This document shows positions 33,026 to 42,225 of a DNA stretch of 64,000 nucleotides, in pieces. This stretch comes from Burkholderia cepacia ATCC 25416 (lineage in GTDB: Bacteria; Pseudomonadota; Gammaproteobacteria; Burkholderiales; Burkholderiaceae): NCBI RefSeq assembly GCF_001411495.1, contig NZ_CP012983.1:1-64000 (forward strand). Reading direction: 5' to 3'. Both the position numbers and the translations under genes were made by a program. Every line of letters begins with the position of its first letter. Within the stretch, counting starts at the first letter, position 1. The notes beneath the pieces were generated by a model. The model was not told the origin of the DNA. It saw nothing but the letters and a program-made list of their open reading frames with translations, and searched no databases.

Positions 33026-33886
33026 TCAGCAAGGCACCCGGCCGCCGTTCATCATGCACCATCGCTGCGTCTCCTGTTGCGGGGCCGCATACGGTAGTCC
33101 GGTTCTCGGATCGATGTGATCGTACTGACCCGTCGGGTGTCGAGCCCGCCACGCGGCCTGCTCGGCATACTGCTGTTCGATCGCGGCATGCTCTCGTGCC
33201 AGATCCGCCTTCTGCGCATCGTCCAGTTTCTTCGTCATGGCCACGAGCCGTGCGAACTTCGGATCGCGAACATCCTGCAGGGGCGGAAACGGTGGCGTAG
33301 GCGGCATGATGAGCACCGGGCCGGTGTATTTCGGTATCGGGAACCGGGACGGCCGGCCGAAGTTCGCCGCCATATCCATCTCCCACATCGCAGCGCCCAT
33401 TCCAAGCACATGCTCGTAGTCGCGATTGACGACCGCCAGCGTGACCGGCCCCGACGGCGCCGGCAATGGCTGCAGGACAGGCGGAAGCGTCTGTCGAGCC
33501 TCGGGATAGATGGTACGGACATACGTGATTGCAGCGACGGAGTACTGCTGGAGGACCGCCTCGTACGCGTCCAGTATCTGCGCTCGCCCATAGCCGCCAG
33601 GATTCTCGAACATCGGCTTGTAAGCCAACACCTTCTGGCTATACAACGCATTCGCATTTCGCTGCTCTGCGGCAAGCCGTTGCTGAGGATCCGTCGGCGC
33701 AGACGCCGACAGGGGCGCACACCCCGAAAACACGCTGGCGGCCAGCAATAACCCGACTGTCGCGCCAAGAGCCGTCCGGCGTCGACGCGGGATGCGGGCG
33801 AGCGCCTGGTTGACCAAGGCGAACAAAACGGGGGGTTTCCTGAATACGCTTGTCTGCATGGCACGGCGTCCGAAAGGCTTGGTCAT
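33026..33886 (-). CDS. Putative lipoprotein of unknown function
   Basis: The product has 286 residues from the ATG at 33886. The start is uncertain: an in-frame ATG overlaps the previous stop at 33973 (TGATG), a GTG at 33949 has GAGG five bases upstream, and another ATG is at 33859. A basic stretch RIPRRRRTALG precedes the hydrophobic segment and lipobox AASVFSGCAPLSAS. The mature part is proline-rich (PPVLQPLPAPSGPVTLAVVNRDYE; IMPPTPPFPPLQDVRDPKFARLVAMTKK) and ends RWCMMNGGRVPC. The family is not recognised. It is probably in one unit with the gene at 33973. Confidence 0.65.
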   Translation of the reverse strand: MTKPFGRRAMQTSVFRKPPVLFALVNQALARIPRRRRTALGATVGLLLAASVFSGCAPLSASAPTDPQQRLAAEQRNANALYSQKVLAYKPMFENPGGYGRAQILDAYEAVLQQYSVAAITYVRTIYPEARQTLPPVLQPLPAPSGPVTLAVVNRDYEHVLGMGAAMWEMDMAANFGRPSRFPIPKYTGPVLIMPPTPPFPPLQDVRDPKFARLVAMTKKLDDAQKADLAREHAAIEQQYAEQAAWRARHPTGQYDHIDPRTGLPYAAPQQETQRWCMMNGGRVPC

Positions 33887-33972
33887 CTTTGGCCCGGTGC
33901 CGATCGCAACTGCGAACGCGATGCGTCGCAGTACAGATTGAATCGGCACCAAGCCCTCATTGGGGGGGAACA

Positions 33973-34344
33973 TCAATCCAGCGCACATCGCACGACGATG
34001 CCCCGATCGACGAGCGACTTCAGCAACCCCGTGTATGTCGGACATGCCCGGGAAGCATTGAGTGCGAGCACGTCGTCGATTTCCGCGCTGTCATTGCGCA
34101 CGCATGCGTACTGCCGCGCAGTGGACGGTTGCAGCGAAGCAAACGCGCCGCACACATGCACGAATGCAACAATCTCCTCGAACATTCTCGTATTGATGTC
34201 GATGGCGACCATCATGTCGGAGCCATATCCGCATTCCGAATCCACTTTCGCCGCATAGGCCCGCAGGTCGTACGCGGGCAACCAGGGCGGATGCAATCCG
34301 TCGAGGCTCCGGGCGATTTCATCGATACCGGCTTTCAGCGTCAT
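33973..34344 (-). CDS. Hypothetical protein
   Basis: The product has 123 residues from the ATG at 34344 behind GCAGGA. It is soluble and acidic (VDSECGYGSDMMVAIDINTRMFEEIVAFVHVCGAF), ending VDRGIVVRCALD. No signal peptide or recognised domain is seen. Its stop overlaps a possible start of the lipoprotein gene (TGATG), which suggests coupling. Coding is supported by the ribosome site, the overlap and sensible composition only. Confidence 0.55.
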   Translation of the reverse strand: MTLKAGIDEIARSLDGLHPPWLPAYDLRAYAAKVDSECGYGSDMMVAIDINTRMFEEIVAFVHVCGAFASLQPSTARQYACVRNDSAEIDDVLALNASRACPTYTGLLKSLVDRGIVVRCALD

Positions 34345-34440
34345 GGTGAAATCCTGCCTGTACCGGATTCGGCGTCGCCTCCTGCCGGGCAACAGGTGCC
34401 TGTCTTTACGGATCGGGAAGCAAGATATGACGAATGTATA

Positions 34441-34462
34441 CTAGTCGATCTACTTTGACTAG
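34441..34462. promoter_or_regulatory. Small inverted repeat in a divergent intergenic region
   Basis: CTAGTC (34441-34446) and GACTAG (34457-34462) form a 6-bp inverted repeat in an unusually AT-rich stretch of the 335-bp gap between the divergent genes at 34344 and 34680. It could be an operator or part of a promoter. Nothing else was recognised in this gap. Confidence 0.35.
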
Positions 34463-34679
34463 AATCCCGAATGTCGAAGCGGAAACAGCCGGTGCATGCG
34501 CAACGGTCTCCGCTTTATTGCCTTTGAATATATTTTCCGATCCTGATATTCGGGAAGCGGAAGCGCTTCATAAAAACGTTACCCGGCGACGCATTCCCTC
34601 TCGCGATGCCGGCAACAGGCAAACACAAACGCACCGTACCTCGTAGCCCGCTTCCACGACCTCTACGGATTTCTCCGCC

Positions 34680-35546
34680 ATGCCGCGCGCCTCCTTTCCG
34701 CCTCGTTTCGCCGCATCGTTCGCATCGAGCTGCCTGTATGGCGCCGGCCTGATGCTCGGCCTTGCGCTCACCGTGCCGGCCGCCGCACAAACGACCGTAT
34801 CCGCGCCACGCGTCGTGTCCGAGTTGAAGGACATCCGCATGAAGCCGCTCGCGAATCTACCCATGGCTGGTAGCGCCAACGATCGCGGAGACTGCTCGCA
34901 ACTGGTCATCCAGCCGAAATCGGCAGCGGCCAGGCTGGTGGCAGCGCAAGGCTGGGCCGTCATGTCGGACATGCCGCTGGGACCCTACCGCGCGATCAGC
35001 TTCGCGGGCCAGATGGAGGCAGCGACCAGCGGCACCTGCAGCATCACGCAAGGCAACGTGGCCGTGTTCGAGAACGGCAGGCTGATCGCGCTGGCCTATG
35101 GGAAATCGGCGGAAGATACCGCCATCGGCAGACTGGCCCCGCTAGAGAGCGGCGCCGTGCGCATCTGGGATGGCGACATCGCCCCCTCGCCCGCCGGCGA
35201 CCTGCACGTCGACCGCGACGGCACGCTGCGCCTGTCCAGGGTGGCCGACGAAGACGCCGTATGCCAAGGCCGCGCGAAGGTGCCCAACGTCTACAACATG
35301 CCGATCGACAAGGCCCGCAAGGCACTGATCGCCAACGGGTGGAATCCGGTGCGAGGCGGCGCCAGCGGAGAGCCGCGGCAGTCCGCCCTGGTCAGGCGCG
35401 GCATTGTCGAGACCGAGTCCTGCGCGGGCACCGGGCTCGCCTTTTGCGACTTCGGCTACACGGGCCCTGCCGGCAAGTTGACCTTGACCACCGTAGGCGA
35501 AGGCGCCCTCCCGTCCGTCACGGACTACGACGTCAAGTGCCGCTGA
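34680..35546 (+). CDS. Secreted protein with PASTA-like segment, unknown function
   Basis: The product has 288 residues. A signal peptide (LMLGLALTVPAAAQTTVSAP) is followed by a region with paired cysteines (GDCSQLV, GTCSITQ), then a short PASTA-like unit, AKVPNVYNMPIDKARKALIANGWNPV. The end contains CDFGYTGPAGKLTLTTVGEG. The YTGPAG-LT motif recurs in the protein encoded at 36511. It begins a run of four genes for exported proteins on the plus strand, which face the opposite way to the lipoprotein pair upstream. No function can be assigned. Confidence 0.7.
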   Translation: MPRASFPPRFAASFASSCLYGAGLMLGLALTVPAAAQTTVSAPRVVSELKDIRMKPLANLPMAGSANDRGDCSQLVIQPKSAAARLVAAQGWAVMSDMPLGPYRAISFAGQMEAATSGTCSITQGNVAVFENGRLIALAYGKSAEDTAIGRLAPLESGAVRIWDGDIAPSPAGDLHVDRDGTLRLSRVADEDAVCQGRAKVPNVYNMPIDKARKALIANGWNPVRGGASGEPRQSALVRRGIVETESCAGTGLAFCDFGYTGPAGKLTLTTVGEGALPSVTDYDVKCR

Positions 35547-35602
35547 TCTCCCATCGCCCGCCGCGCTGCCCGGCCGCGCCCTCCATGAATGCGGAGCGCC
35601 TC

Positions 35603-36370
35603 ATGCAACGTCTGCACATGCGAACCTCGGCCAAAGTCTTGCGTGCGCTGTCCGCTTGCGCGCTGCTGGTCGGCCTGAACGCGTGCGAGCGCGCGACGCC
35701 GTCCGTCCGCCCGATGACAGCACCTGCGTCCGCCGCATCCCGGCCTGCCCCCCATGAGCCGGCAATGGCCGCGGATTTGCCGCTGCAGGCGCTGTTGGGC
35801 GTGTTCGGCGGGGTGAAGCCGGCGACCTGGCCAGCGTTCGACAGCGTCACCGGCGTGCACTGGGACGACGCCGGGCCGCTCGTCAATCCGGACACGAACG
35901 CCCGCGAGGCCACGCGCTACCGTGGCGGCAGCCTGCTGCTCGCGGGTTTTGGCGAGGTGGACATGCCGGACGGCAAGGTCGGCGAGAGCGCCGGCGTCAA
36001 AAAAGACAACGAAGGCCACGTCGGCGTCGTACTCAACGGCAATGCGACCGCCGTCCTGTCGATCGTGCTGCGGAAGTTCTACCCGAACGACGACACGCAG
36101 GACATTCTGCTGCGCCAGTTCGGCAGAGGCGCCGCGGTCAAGCGCATCGCCGGCAGCTGCGCGCGGGACTACGGCACCACCGCACCCAACACGCAAAAGA
36201 ACGTGTTCTACCGGGTCAGTATCGCCAACGCGGCCGTACCGGTGTTTGCCGAAACCTACGTCGACGAAGATGGCGGCAATCACGGCCCCGGGGCAACCAC
36301 CTTCGTGTTCTACCGCAACAGGCCGGACCAACGTATCACGAGCATGCGGTGCAAGCGCGTCGACGCCTGA
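35603..36370 (+). CDS. Putative lipoprotein, unknown function
   Basis: The product has 255 residues from the ATG at 35603, which has GGAG six bases upstream; the ATG at 35585 is an alternative. The lipobox is ALLVGLNACERATPS. The mature domain carries YRGGSLLLAGFGEVDMPDG, VLNGNATAVLSIVLRKFYPNDDTQDILLRQFG and two cysteines (SCARDYGTTAPNTQ and SMRCKRVDA). The family is not recognised. It lies 56 bp after the previous exported protein and 140 bp before the next, so an operon is likely. Confidence 0.68.
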   Translation: MQRLHMRTSAKVLRALSACALLVGLNACERATPSVRPMTAPASAASRPAPHEPAMAADLPLQALLGVFGGVKPATWPAFDSVTGVHWDDAGPLVNPDTNAREATRYRGGSLLLAGFGEVDMPDGKVGESAGVKKDNEGHVGVVLNGNATAVLSIVLRKFYPNDDTQDILLRQFGRGAAVKRIAGSCARDYGTTAPNTQKNVFYRVSIANAAVPVFAETYVDEDGGNHGPGATTFVFYRNRPDQRITSMRCKRVDA

Positions 36371-36510
36371 GCCAGCGCGCCTCGACATCGCGCCGCTCGC
36401 ATGCGCCGAGCATGACGACACCTGCCCGCGGCCGCAACGGCAGCCGAAACCGCGAGGCGTCGAGCGCTCGACCGCACACCTGAACTGCTGATCGACTGGA
36501 GGACATCGAC

Positions 36511-38415
36511 GTGACGCCATCACTACACGGGAAACGCAGCACCATGCGTTCCGCACGCCTGCGCCTGGCCTTCGCCGGGCTGATGCTGGGTCTCGGCTGG
36601 CACCACGCCGCGGCTGCGGCCGGTTGCGAGGCCAATTTCAGGCGTGAAGCCGACACCGGCACCGGCACACGCTTCTCGACCTTCTCCACGGTGCCGGGAC
36701 TGGACGCACGCAACGCCATCGCGCAACTCAAGCAGATTGCCGCGAGCGACGGCTTCGTGATCGGCGACGAAAATTACACCGGCCCGGCGGGCCAGTTGAC
36801 CATCCAGCAAAAGCAAAGCGACCGCGCACGCGGCTTCGCCATTACGCTGACGGCCAATCAGGACACGAAAACCATTTCCGTGGCGACGACGTTGCCCCCG
36901 GGCATGCAGGCAGCACCCGAAGCCATCCGGGGCGGCATGTGCGGCATGCTCGACCGCGTCGACATGAGCCGCAACGCAGTGGGCTCAGGCGTGGCCGCCA
37001 CGGCGCCCGCGTCGTCCAGCGACGCGTTTCTCGGCGCGCCCGCCTTTACCACCTGCACCTATAACTTCCGCCCCGCTCTGGATGGCGTCACGGGCCGCCA
37101 CTACACCACCTGGTTGCCGATCAAGGCGCTGAACCCGGCCGACGCGGCCTCGCGGCTGACACAAGCCGCCACCGCGGCAAAGCTGAGCGTGACGTCGAAC
37201 GAACGATACGGCACGCTGACCGACGTCACGATCGTCCAGCCGCTCCCGGAACAGGGAGAGAAGCGCTCGTTCCCGATCCGCTTCATGCTGGAGGAGGCGC
37301 TGGGCGTGATCTCCGTGGTCGCACGACTCAACCCGAAGCAGGAGATGGACGACGAAACGCTGCGCAAGGAAATCTGCACGCTCGTCGCGGCCATGACGGC
37401 AGCACCACCGGGCGAATCGAAAGCGCCCCCGGCGCTTCCCCGCGAGCGCAAGCTGGAAAGCTGGCACACCGGCATCGACTGGCTGATCAACCGCGCCGTG
37501 GTGGCCGGCAAGTCGCTCGTGATCGTGCCCGCGATCAACCTCGACAAAAAATACACCAGCAACGAGGCGATCGACCCAAGGAAATGGGCGTTCCGTACCG
37601 ACGTGACGGCCACCACCATCTGGCAAAACAGGGCCGATGCCCATGACGTGATACGCGTGGGGCCGGACGAACCCTTCACCGAAGTGGGGCTGCACGGCTA
37701 CGTATCGACCTTCGTGGCGGGCAACGCCCAGTACTTCGTCTACATCGTCAATCCGGGCACGTACACCGTCGCCGGCAACACCTACGAAACGACCTCCGAG
37801 GCGATGTCGCAACTCGGCACCCGGCAGAAGCCGGGCAGCTCGTCGCTGGGGCTGATCGCCTTGCTGCCCAAGAAGAACACCGACTTCATCCAGTCGCAGG
37901 AATGGTTCAACGCGCAGTATCGTGACCGTGAGGTCACGAATACGTACTGCTCGTCGGTCTTCGTCCAGAGCGGCGGCTGCGCATTCTGGGCGACGGAAAA
38001 GAGCACGGTGTCGGAGATGACCGAGCCTGCGGGATGGAAGACCGTCACCCGCGAGAAATCCGTCGACGGGCTGGCAGTCTCGACCAGGCTCAAGCGCGAA
38101 TTTGCTTCGTTCAGCGTAGCGCCGGGCGAAGCCATCGTGATCGACGGCCTGTACCCTACCCCGCCCAACGCGGACTACGACAAGCAAGCCTGCGAGATCG
38201 CCGGCGGCCAGATCCAGTGCGACCTGACGCGCTACACGCTCACGCGCATCGCGGCCGACATGGCGCACGTAAGGGGGCTGGCTTCCGACCCGGGGTTCTA
38301 CCCGCGCGCCACGCGCATCCTGTCCAATGCCAGGTATCGCCCGCTCAGGCTCCTGGGCAAGCCGGGAGAACTTCGCTCGGTGTACGGCCAGGACTATTCG
38401 CTTGGCGTGCGTTAG
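36511..38415 (+). CDS. Large secreted protein with an internal duplication, unknown function
   Basis: The product has 634 residues, starting at a GTG behind GGAGGA; the ATG at 36544 is an alternative. A signal peptide ends near AAAAAGCEANF. Two related domains follow: CEANFRREADTGTGTRFSTF to GGMCGMLD (about residues 39-150), and CTYNFRPALDGVTGRHYTTW to KEICTLV (about 185-295). A unique C-terminal region of some 320 residues contains CSSVFVQSGGCAFW. The first domain shares YTGPAGQLT with the protein at 34680. This is the largest unknown of the cluster; the role is not inferable. Confidence 0.7.
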   Translation: MTPSLHGKRSTMRSARLRLAFAGLMLGLGWHHAAAAAGCEANFRREADTGTGTRFSTFSTVPGLDARNAIAQLKQIAASDGFVIGDENYTGPAGQLTIQQKQSDRARGFAITLTANQDTKTISVATTLPPGMQAAPEAIRGGMCGMLDRVDMSRNAVGSGVAATAPASSSDAFLGAPAFTTCTYNFRPALDGVTGRHYTTWLPIKALNPADAASRLTQAATAAKLSVTSNERYGTLTDVTIVQPLPEQGEKRSFPIRFMLEEALGVISVVARLNPKQEMDDETLRKEICTLVAAMTAAPPGESKAPPALPRERKLESWHTGIDWLINRAVVAGKSLVIVPAINLDKKYTSNEAIDPRKWAFRTDVTATTIWQNRADAHDVIRVGPDEPFTEVGLHGYVSTFVAGNAQYFVYIVNPGTYTVAGNTYETTSEAMSQLGTRQKPGSSSLGLIALLPKKNTDFIQSQEWFNAQYRDREVTNTYCSSVFVQSGGCAFWATEKSTVSEMTEPAGWKTVTREKSVDGLAVSTRLKREFASFSVAPGEAIVIDGLYPTPPNADYDKQACEIAGGQIQCDLTRYTLTRIAADMAHVRGLASDPGFYPRATRILSNARYRPLRLLGKPGELRSVYGQDYSLGVR

Positions 38416-38448
38416 ACGCATGCCCCGAACATCGCGCCGGACATTGCC

Positions 38449-39081
38449 ATGACCGCCAAACCGCCCATTGCCCGCAGCCTGTTCCGCACGTCGGGGGTTG
38501 TCGTGGCGGCCTTGAGTTTTTGCTTGCCCTTTGACTGCGTATACGGACAGCTCGCGGACTCGGCCGCGCCGGACCGCGCAGGCGAATCGCCCGTCGAATC
38601 CCGGGCGCCGGCGAACCTGAGCACGACGCAGGCGCTACAACGCATGCTGGCGCTGCTTCAGGACAGCAGCCAGGTGACCGACATCACGCCCGAAACGGTA
38701 CACCGCATCTTTGGCGTGCAGACCAAAGCGATCGACAAGGATCAGTTCGGCTATGGTCAACGCCTGCCGGGCAACTGGGCATTCAGTCTCCAGCGGCTGA
38801 CGATCGGTGATACCGGTACGCGTGTGGATCTGATGTTCGATCCGATTCCCGGCGCGCCGGCCTCCCCGTTGCCGGCGTGCGAGCCCGACTTCGCCCGGTT
38901 CACGGAGGCACTGGAGTCCATGGGGTTCAGTCGTCACCCTCACTATGGCGAACACGGCCGGTGGCTCTTCGATGCTTTCGAGCGTCAACGCATGCATGTC
39001 TCGGTCTACGCCATCGACGCACGCTCCGATAACGGCGAGCCACCGGGTCCGGCTTGCGTCAAGGCGGTACTGGTGCAATAG
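38449..39081 (+). CDS. Secreted protein of unknown function
   Basis: The product has 210 residues. The signal peptide region is TSGVVVAALSFCLPFDCVYGQ. The mature part has a helical segment (TTQALQRMLALLQDSSQVTDITPETVHRIFGV), then LQRLTIGDTGTRVDLMFDPIPG and two cysteines (LPACEPDF, GPACVKAVLV). It follows the large secreted protein by 33 bp and is the last member of the exported-protein run. No family is recognised. Confidence 0.65.
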   Translation: MTAKPPIARSLFRTSGVVVAALSFCLPFDCVYGQLADSAAPDRAGESPVESRAPANLSTTQALQRMLALLQDSSQVTDITPETVHRIFGVQTKAIDKDQFGYGQRLPGNWAFSLQRLTIGDTGTRVDLMFDPIPGAPASPLPACEPDFARFTEALESMGFSRHPHYGEHGRWLFDAFERQRMHVSVYAIDARSDNGEPPGPACVKAVLVQ

Positions 39082-39118
39082 CGCAAGCCGCCTGCCTTTG
39101 CGCAGGCACTGAATTGAC

Positions 39119-40228
39119 TCACACGGCGAGCTCGAAAAACGATCGCGCAACGACCTGACCGTTGACGATCAGCTCCACCTCGTGCCGGCCCGCATAGTGC
39201 CGGCGCGTCGTGAAATCACGCATCGGACGACTATGCTGCAGCGTGACGCGCTGCCCGGGTTCGAGCGTCAGCCCCTTCAGCTTGAACACCTTCGGCGACG
39301 CGTCGCCATTCTGCTTCACATACGCGATACGGTAATCGACGACGAGCCGCTGCGCGGTCTCGGCCGTCGATTGCAGCTCGCACGCGAGCGTAATCGACTC
39401 GCCGAGCGCCACCTGCGCGGGCGTCACGCCGAACGGGCCGATTTCCAGACGCGGCGCGCTGTCGGCACCCAGGATCGCGAGCGCTCGCGCATTGCCCTGC
39501 TTCACGAGGGTGCGGAGCGCATGACGGACGATCCATCGCGTATGCGGATGGTCGCCGCCCCATCGTTCGGCCCGATCGAGCACCCACACCGGATGCGTCT
39601 TCGCCACGTCGTTCAGGTGATTCGCGACCGAGCGGCGCACATAGGCGCTCGGGTCGGAGCGAAGGTTGTCGAGAATCCGCGCGGCCAGCGACGGGTCGGC
39701 CTCGATCTCGCGGAGCCGGAACGACCAGGGCAGACGCGGGCGACTTCCCTCGCTCGCCAGCCGGCGCACGGCATCGTCCGCATCGTGCGACCAGGCTTCC
39801 ATCGTCGCGAGTGCACGCGCCAGGTCGATGCGCAGGAATTCGCGCACCGCGAATTCCGACGTGCCGAACGGCGTGAAGTATTTCAGCGCGTCCATCGAAC
39901 GGTCGAACGCGTGACGTCCGTACTGCCCGACGTAATCGGGCGCGATGAGCGATACGAAACCCCGGCCCAATCGCGGCGCGGCCTCCTGCAACAACGCCAG
40001 CACGGCATCGTACCCGCCCGGCAGCGGCCGTGCGCCCGTGTCGATCGCGAGACTGGCGCGCCTGACGCGCTCCATCAACGTCAAGCCGTCGAGGCCTTCG
40101 AGCACCGTGGCCAGAAATGCCGACCGGTCGAAGGCAGGCTCGATCGAATGCAGCGCGTCGGACAGCGCATGGAATTGCCGCTTCCCCAGCGACTCCTTCA
40201 ACGGGACGGGAACTTGAGTGGTTGTCAT
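39119..40228 (-). CDS. AlkC-type DNA alkylation repair glycosylase with C-terminal Ig-like domain
   Basis: The product has 369 residues. Residues 1-260 form a HEAT-like repeat solenoid (DPSLAARILDNLRSDPSAYVRRSVANHLNDVAKTHPVWVLDRAERW, then HPHTRWIVRHALRTLVKQGNARAL), as in AlkC/AlkD. Residues from about 265 form an Ig-like beta domain (PRLEIGPFGVTPAQVALGESITLACELQ... to ARSFFEL), as known for AlkC. These enzymes excise N3-methyladenine-type lesions without base flipping. It converges with the exported-protein run and has 156 bp without features upstream. Confidence 0.88.
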   Translation of the reverse strand: MTTTQVPVPLKESLGKRQFHALSDALHSIEPAFDRSAFLATVLEGLDGLTLMERVRRASLAIDTGARPLPGGYDAVLALLQEAAPRLGRGFVSLIAPDYVGQYGRHAFDRSMDALKYFTPFGTSEFAVREFLRIDLARALATMEAWSHDADDAVRRLASEGSRPRLPWSFRLREIEADPSLAARILDNLRSDPSAYVRRSVANHLNDVAKTHPVWVLDRAERWGGDHPHTRWIVRHALRTLVKQGNARALAILGADSAPRLEIGPFGVTPAQVALGESITLACELQSTAETAQRLVVDYRIAYVKQNGDASPKVFKLKGLTLEPGQRVTLQHSRPMRDFTTRRHYAGRHEVELIVNGQVVARSFFELAV

Positions 40229-40384
40229 GACGTGGAGATCCGACGCGCGTCGCGGATCATCGGGTGCGAAAACGCACAGTATCGCCGAAGCCCCTGCCAG
40301 ATTCTGTCAGCAGACTTTAGCTGTCCGGCTTGCGCCGATGCGCGTGCAGCCGGCATGCGCGAATCGCGAGCGAGAGCACGGTAT

Positions 40385-41350
40385 TCATTCACGCGTCGGT
40401 TCTCGCCGCGGCTCAGCGGATGGATCGTCACCGAAAAGCCGGTTTCGCAACTGACCGCCGGTGAAGGCAATCGCAATCAGCGACAGATAACCGGCGACGA
40501 GCAGATGCCGCCAGTTGTCGAGCGCGGCGCGATGCGCGACCAGCGCCGCATCGGGCGCCGGTACGGCAAGACTTTCCGGCACGATCGCACGGGTCATCTG
40601 CACGAAGCCCGCCGCCGACAGCACGGGCAGCAGGACGAGCAAGGCCAGCAGCACGAACCTTGCGCGACGAAACAACGCACGCCGGCGCAGATGAAACCAC
40701 AACCCGAGACTGCCGTGCACCCACCCCGGTGCAAGCAGCGCGATCTGCAGCCCCTGCGTGCCGCTCGTGAGGAGCGACACGATGACCCGCTCGTAGTTGG
40801 GTTCGAAGCCGTAAAACGAGGTTGCTACGCGGGTCCCGACAACATGGCGGATCAACAGCATGGGCAGGCTGAGTCCCGCCCAGAGACGCAGCCATTCGGC
40901 GGGCGGCAGCGACCAGTGCCGGCGGCCGTAAATGGTGCGAATCGCCAGCGCGAAATGCAGGCCGGCCGCGCCGTACAGCACGATCGTTCCAGGCAGGCTT
41001 TGCCAGAGCCCGATCGCCAGGTGCAGCCCGCGCTCGGCGATATCGATCGACCAGATGCCGAGCGCGTGATTGATCATGTGAATCGAAATATAGAGCCACA
41101 GCAGGATGCCGGACCCGAGCTGCAGCCTCCGCGCGGTCTTGCGCATCAGGTCATGCGCCGACACCGGTCGACCGTCGTCGGGGTCGTGCGTGAGCGGTGC
41201 GTGATGCAAGGCACGATTGCTCCGTGGCGGGCGCATGCCGCCCTCCCGCAACCACGACGACCGCTGCGCCCCGCTCGCGTTCGAGGCGCCCTCGCGATCG
41301 CGCTGCGCCCGGCCCGGCGTGTCCCCGGTCTGCCTCTCCCTGTCGTGCAT
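40385..41350 (-). CDS. Diheme cytochrome b-like membrane protein (CyaC anchor-type)
   Basis: The product has 321 residues, starting at the ATG at 41350 behind AGGAGG. After a hydrophilic N-terminus of about 65 residues there are five to six membrane segments with histidines at the helix positions expected for heme: LYISIHMINHALG, GAAGLHFALAIRTIYGRRHW, MLLIRHVVGTRVA and GWVHGSLGLWFHLRRR. The pattern resembles the SdhC-like anchor that precedes the catalytic domain in CyaC-type adenylate cyclases. No cyclase domain is present here or in adjacent frames. It may be a redox or quinone sensor part, or a cyclase remnant. Confidence 0.6.
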   Translation of the reverse strand: MHDRERQTGDTPGRAQRDREGASNASGAQRSSWLREGGMRPPRSNRALHHAPLTHDPDDGRPVSAHDLMRKTARRLQLGSGILLWLYISIHMINHALGIWSIDIAERGLHLAIGLWQSLPGTIVLYGAAGLHFALAIRTIYGRRHWSLPPAEWLRLWAGLSLPMLLIRHVVGTRVATSFYGFEPNYERVIVSLLTSGTQGLQIALLAPGWVHGSLGLWFHLRRRALFRRARFVLLALLVLLPVLSAAGFVQMTRAIVPESLAVPAPDAALVAHRAALDNWRHLLVAGYLSLIAIAFTGGQLRNRLFGDDPSAEPRREPTRE

Positions 41351-41573
41351 TGGCGCCTCCTCTCGATGCCTCCAGTGCGTGATCGACATACCGGGAAACC
41401 AGCCCGTTTATTCCCGCGATGGGCGACATGCCGCGGAATGCGTCGCGCGGCTTCGGGAATAGGTACCGTGCTCGCCGGGTATACCGTGTGTGAGCGCACG
41501 ACGGAACGACGACAGCTGCACGTCGGCGCCCACCACGTCAGAGAGAGAAACGAGCCGGGTCAAGGAGACCATC

Positions 41574-41702
41574 ATGTCCAACGTTCTGTCCCACTGGATT
41601 CTGATCGGCTGCGACGCATACGACGAGTACGTGTTTGTGCCGTGGCTCGATAAATCCGTGTATCTGCGCACGGTCACGCTGCGTCGCGTCTGTCTGCTGT
41701 GA
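41574..41702 (+). CDS. Possible small protein (42 residues)
   Basis: This short reading frame starts at an ATG with AAGGAG six to nine bases upstream and encodes MSNVLSHWILIGCDAYDEYV, then FVPWLDKSVYLRTVTLRRVC. It lies alone between the divergent cytochrome-like gene and the zinc-ribbon cluster. The strong ribosome site is the main support. It could also be the remnant of a longer gene. Confidence 0.35.
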   Translation: MSNVLSHWILIGCDAYDEYVFVPWLDKSVYLRTVTLRRVCLL

Positions 41703-41980
41703 CGGCAGATGCGCATTTTCGAGCGGAATTCTTCCTGCGCCATGACGTCCGCTCCGAAGCCGCCAGGCGCTTGCTGCCGTGCTATTCAACTCTCCGTCGA
41801 CACACTTCGTCACGCGATTGGCGGATGGCAAAACCGCTTGATTTCAGTGTAATATCCGCCGCAGAAGACCATTTGTATTACCAATCCAAATAATGAAAAC
41901 AGTCCGCCGGATTCAACCTGGCGACTGAAACGGGGAAAGCTTGAACTCGCCATTCAATACCGGAACATCCGGATTCGTCG

Positions 41981-42007
41981 TGCCGTACGTGCCGTACGTG
42001 CCATACG
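41981..42007. repeat. Three tandem 9-bp repeats
   Basis: TGCCGTACG, TGCCGTACG and TGCCATACG follow each other directly, and a partial fourth unit begins at 42008. They lie inside the 523-bp gap 41703-42225, which is otherwise without a supportable gene and is locally richer in AT. It probably includes the promoter of the zinc-ribbon cluster. Confidence 0.5.
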
Positions 42008-42225
42008 TGCCGATCCACGTCGGCCGGATCTCTTCTTCTCTATGCCGCCACTTCCCGCGCGGCCGTCCCGAATTCGACTGATATCCCGCGCCGAGCGGCC
42101 CGTTCCGCGTCGCGTGCCTTCGTAGCACACGGCCGATACGCCGCCATCCCGCGATTCGGACATACGTGCGCTTGCTCGCACGGCGCCTTCACGTCGATCG
42201 ATCAAAAGAAGAGGATTACTGAATC

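Noticed and set aside
34434..34646. A 70-residue plus-strand frame in the AT-rich gap
   Set aside because: No ribosome site or known similarity; its position fits promoter DNA better.
41913..42128. A 71-residue minus-strand frame with GTYGTYGTYGT
   Set aside because: The repeat comes from the 9-bp DNA repeat; no start signal or family.
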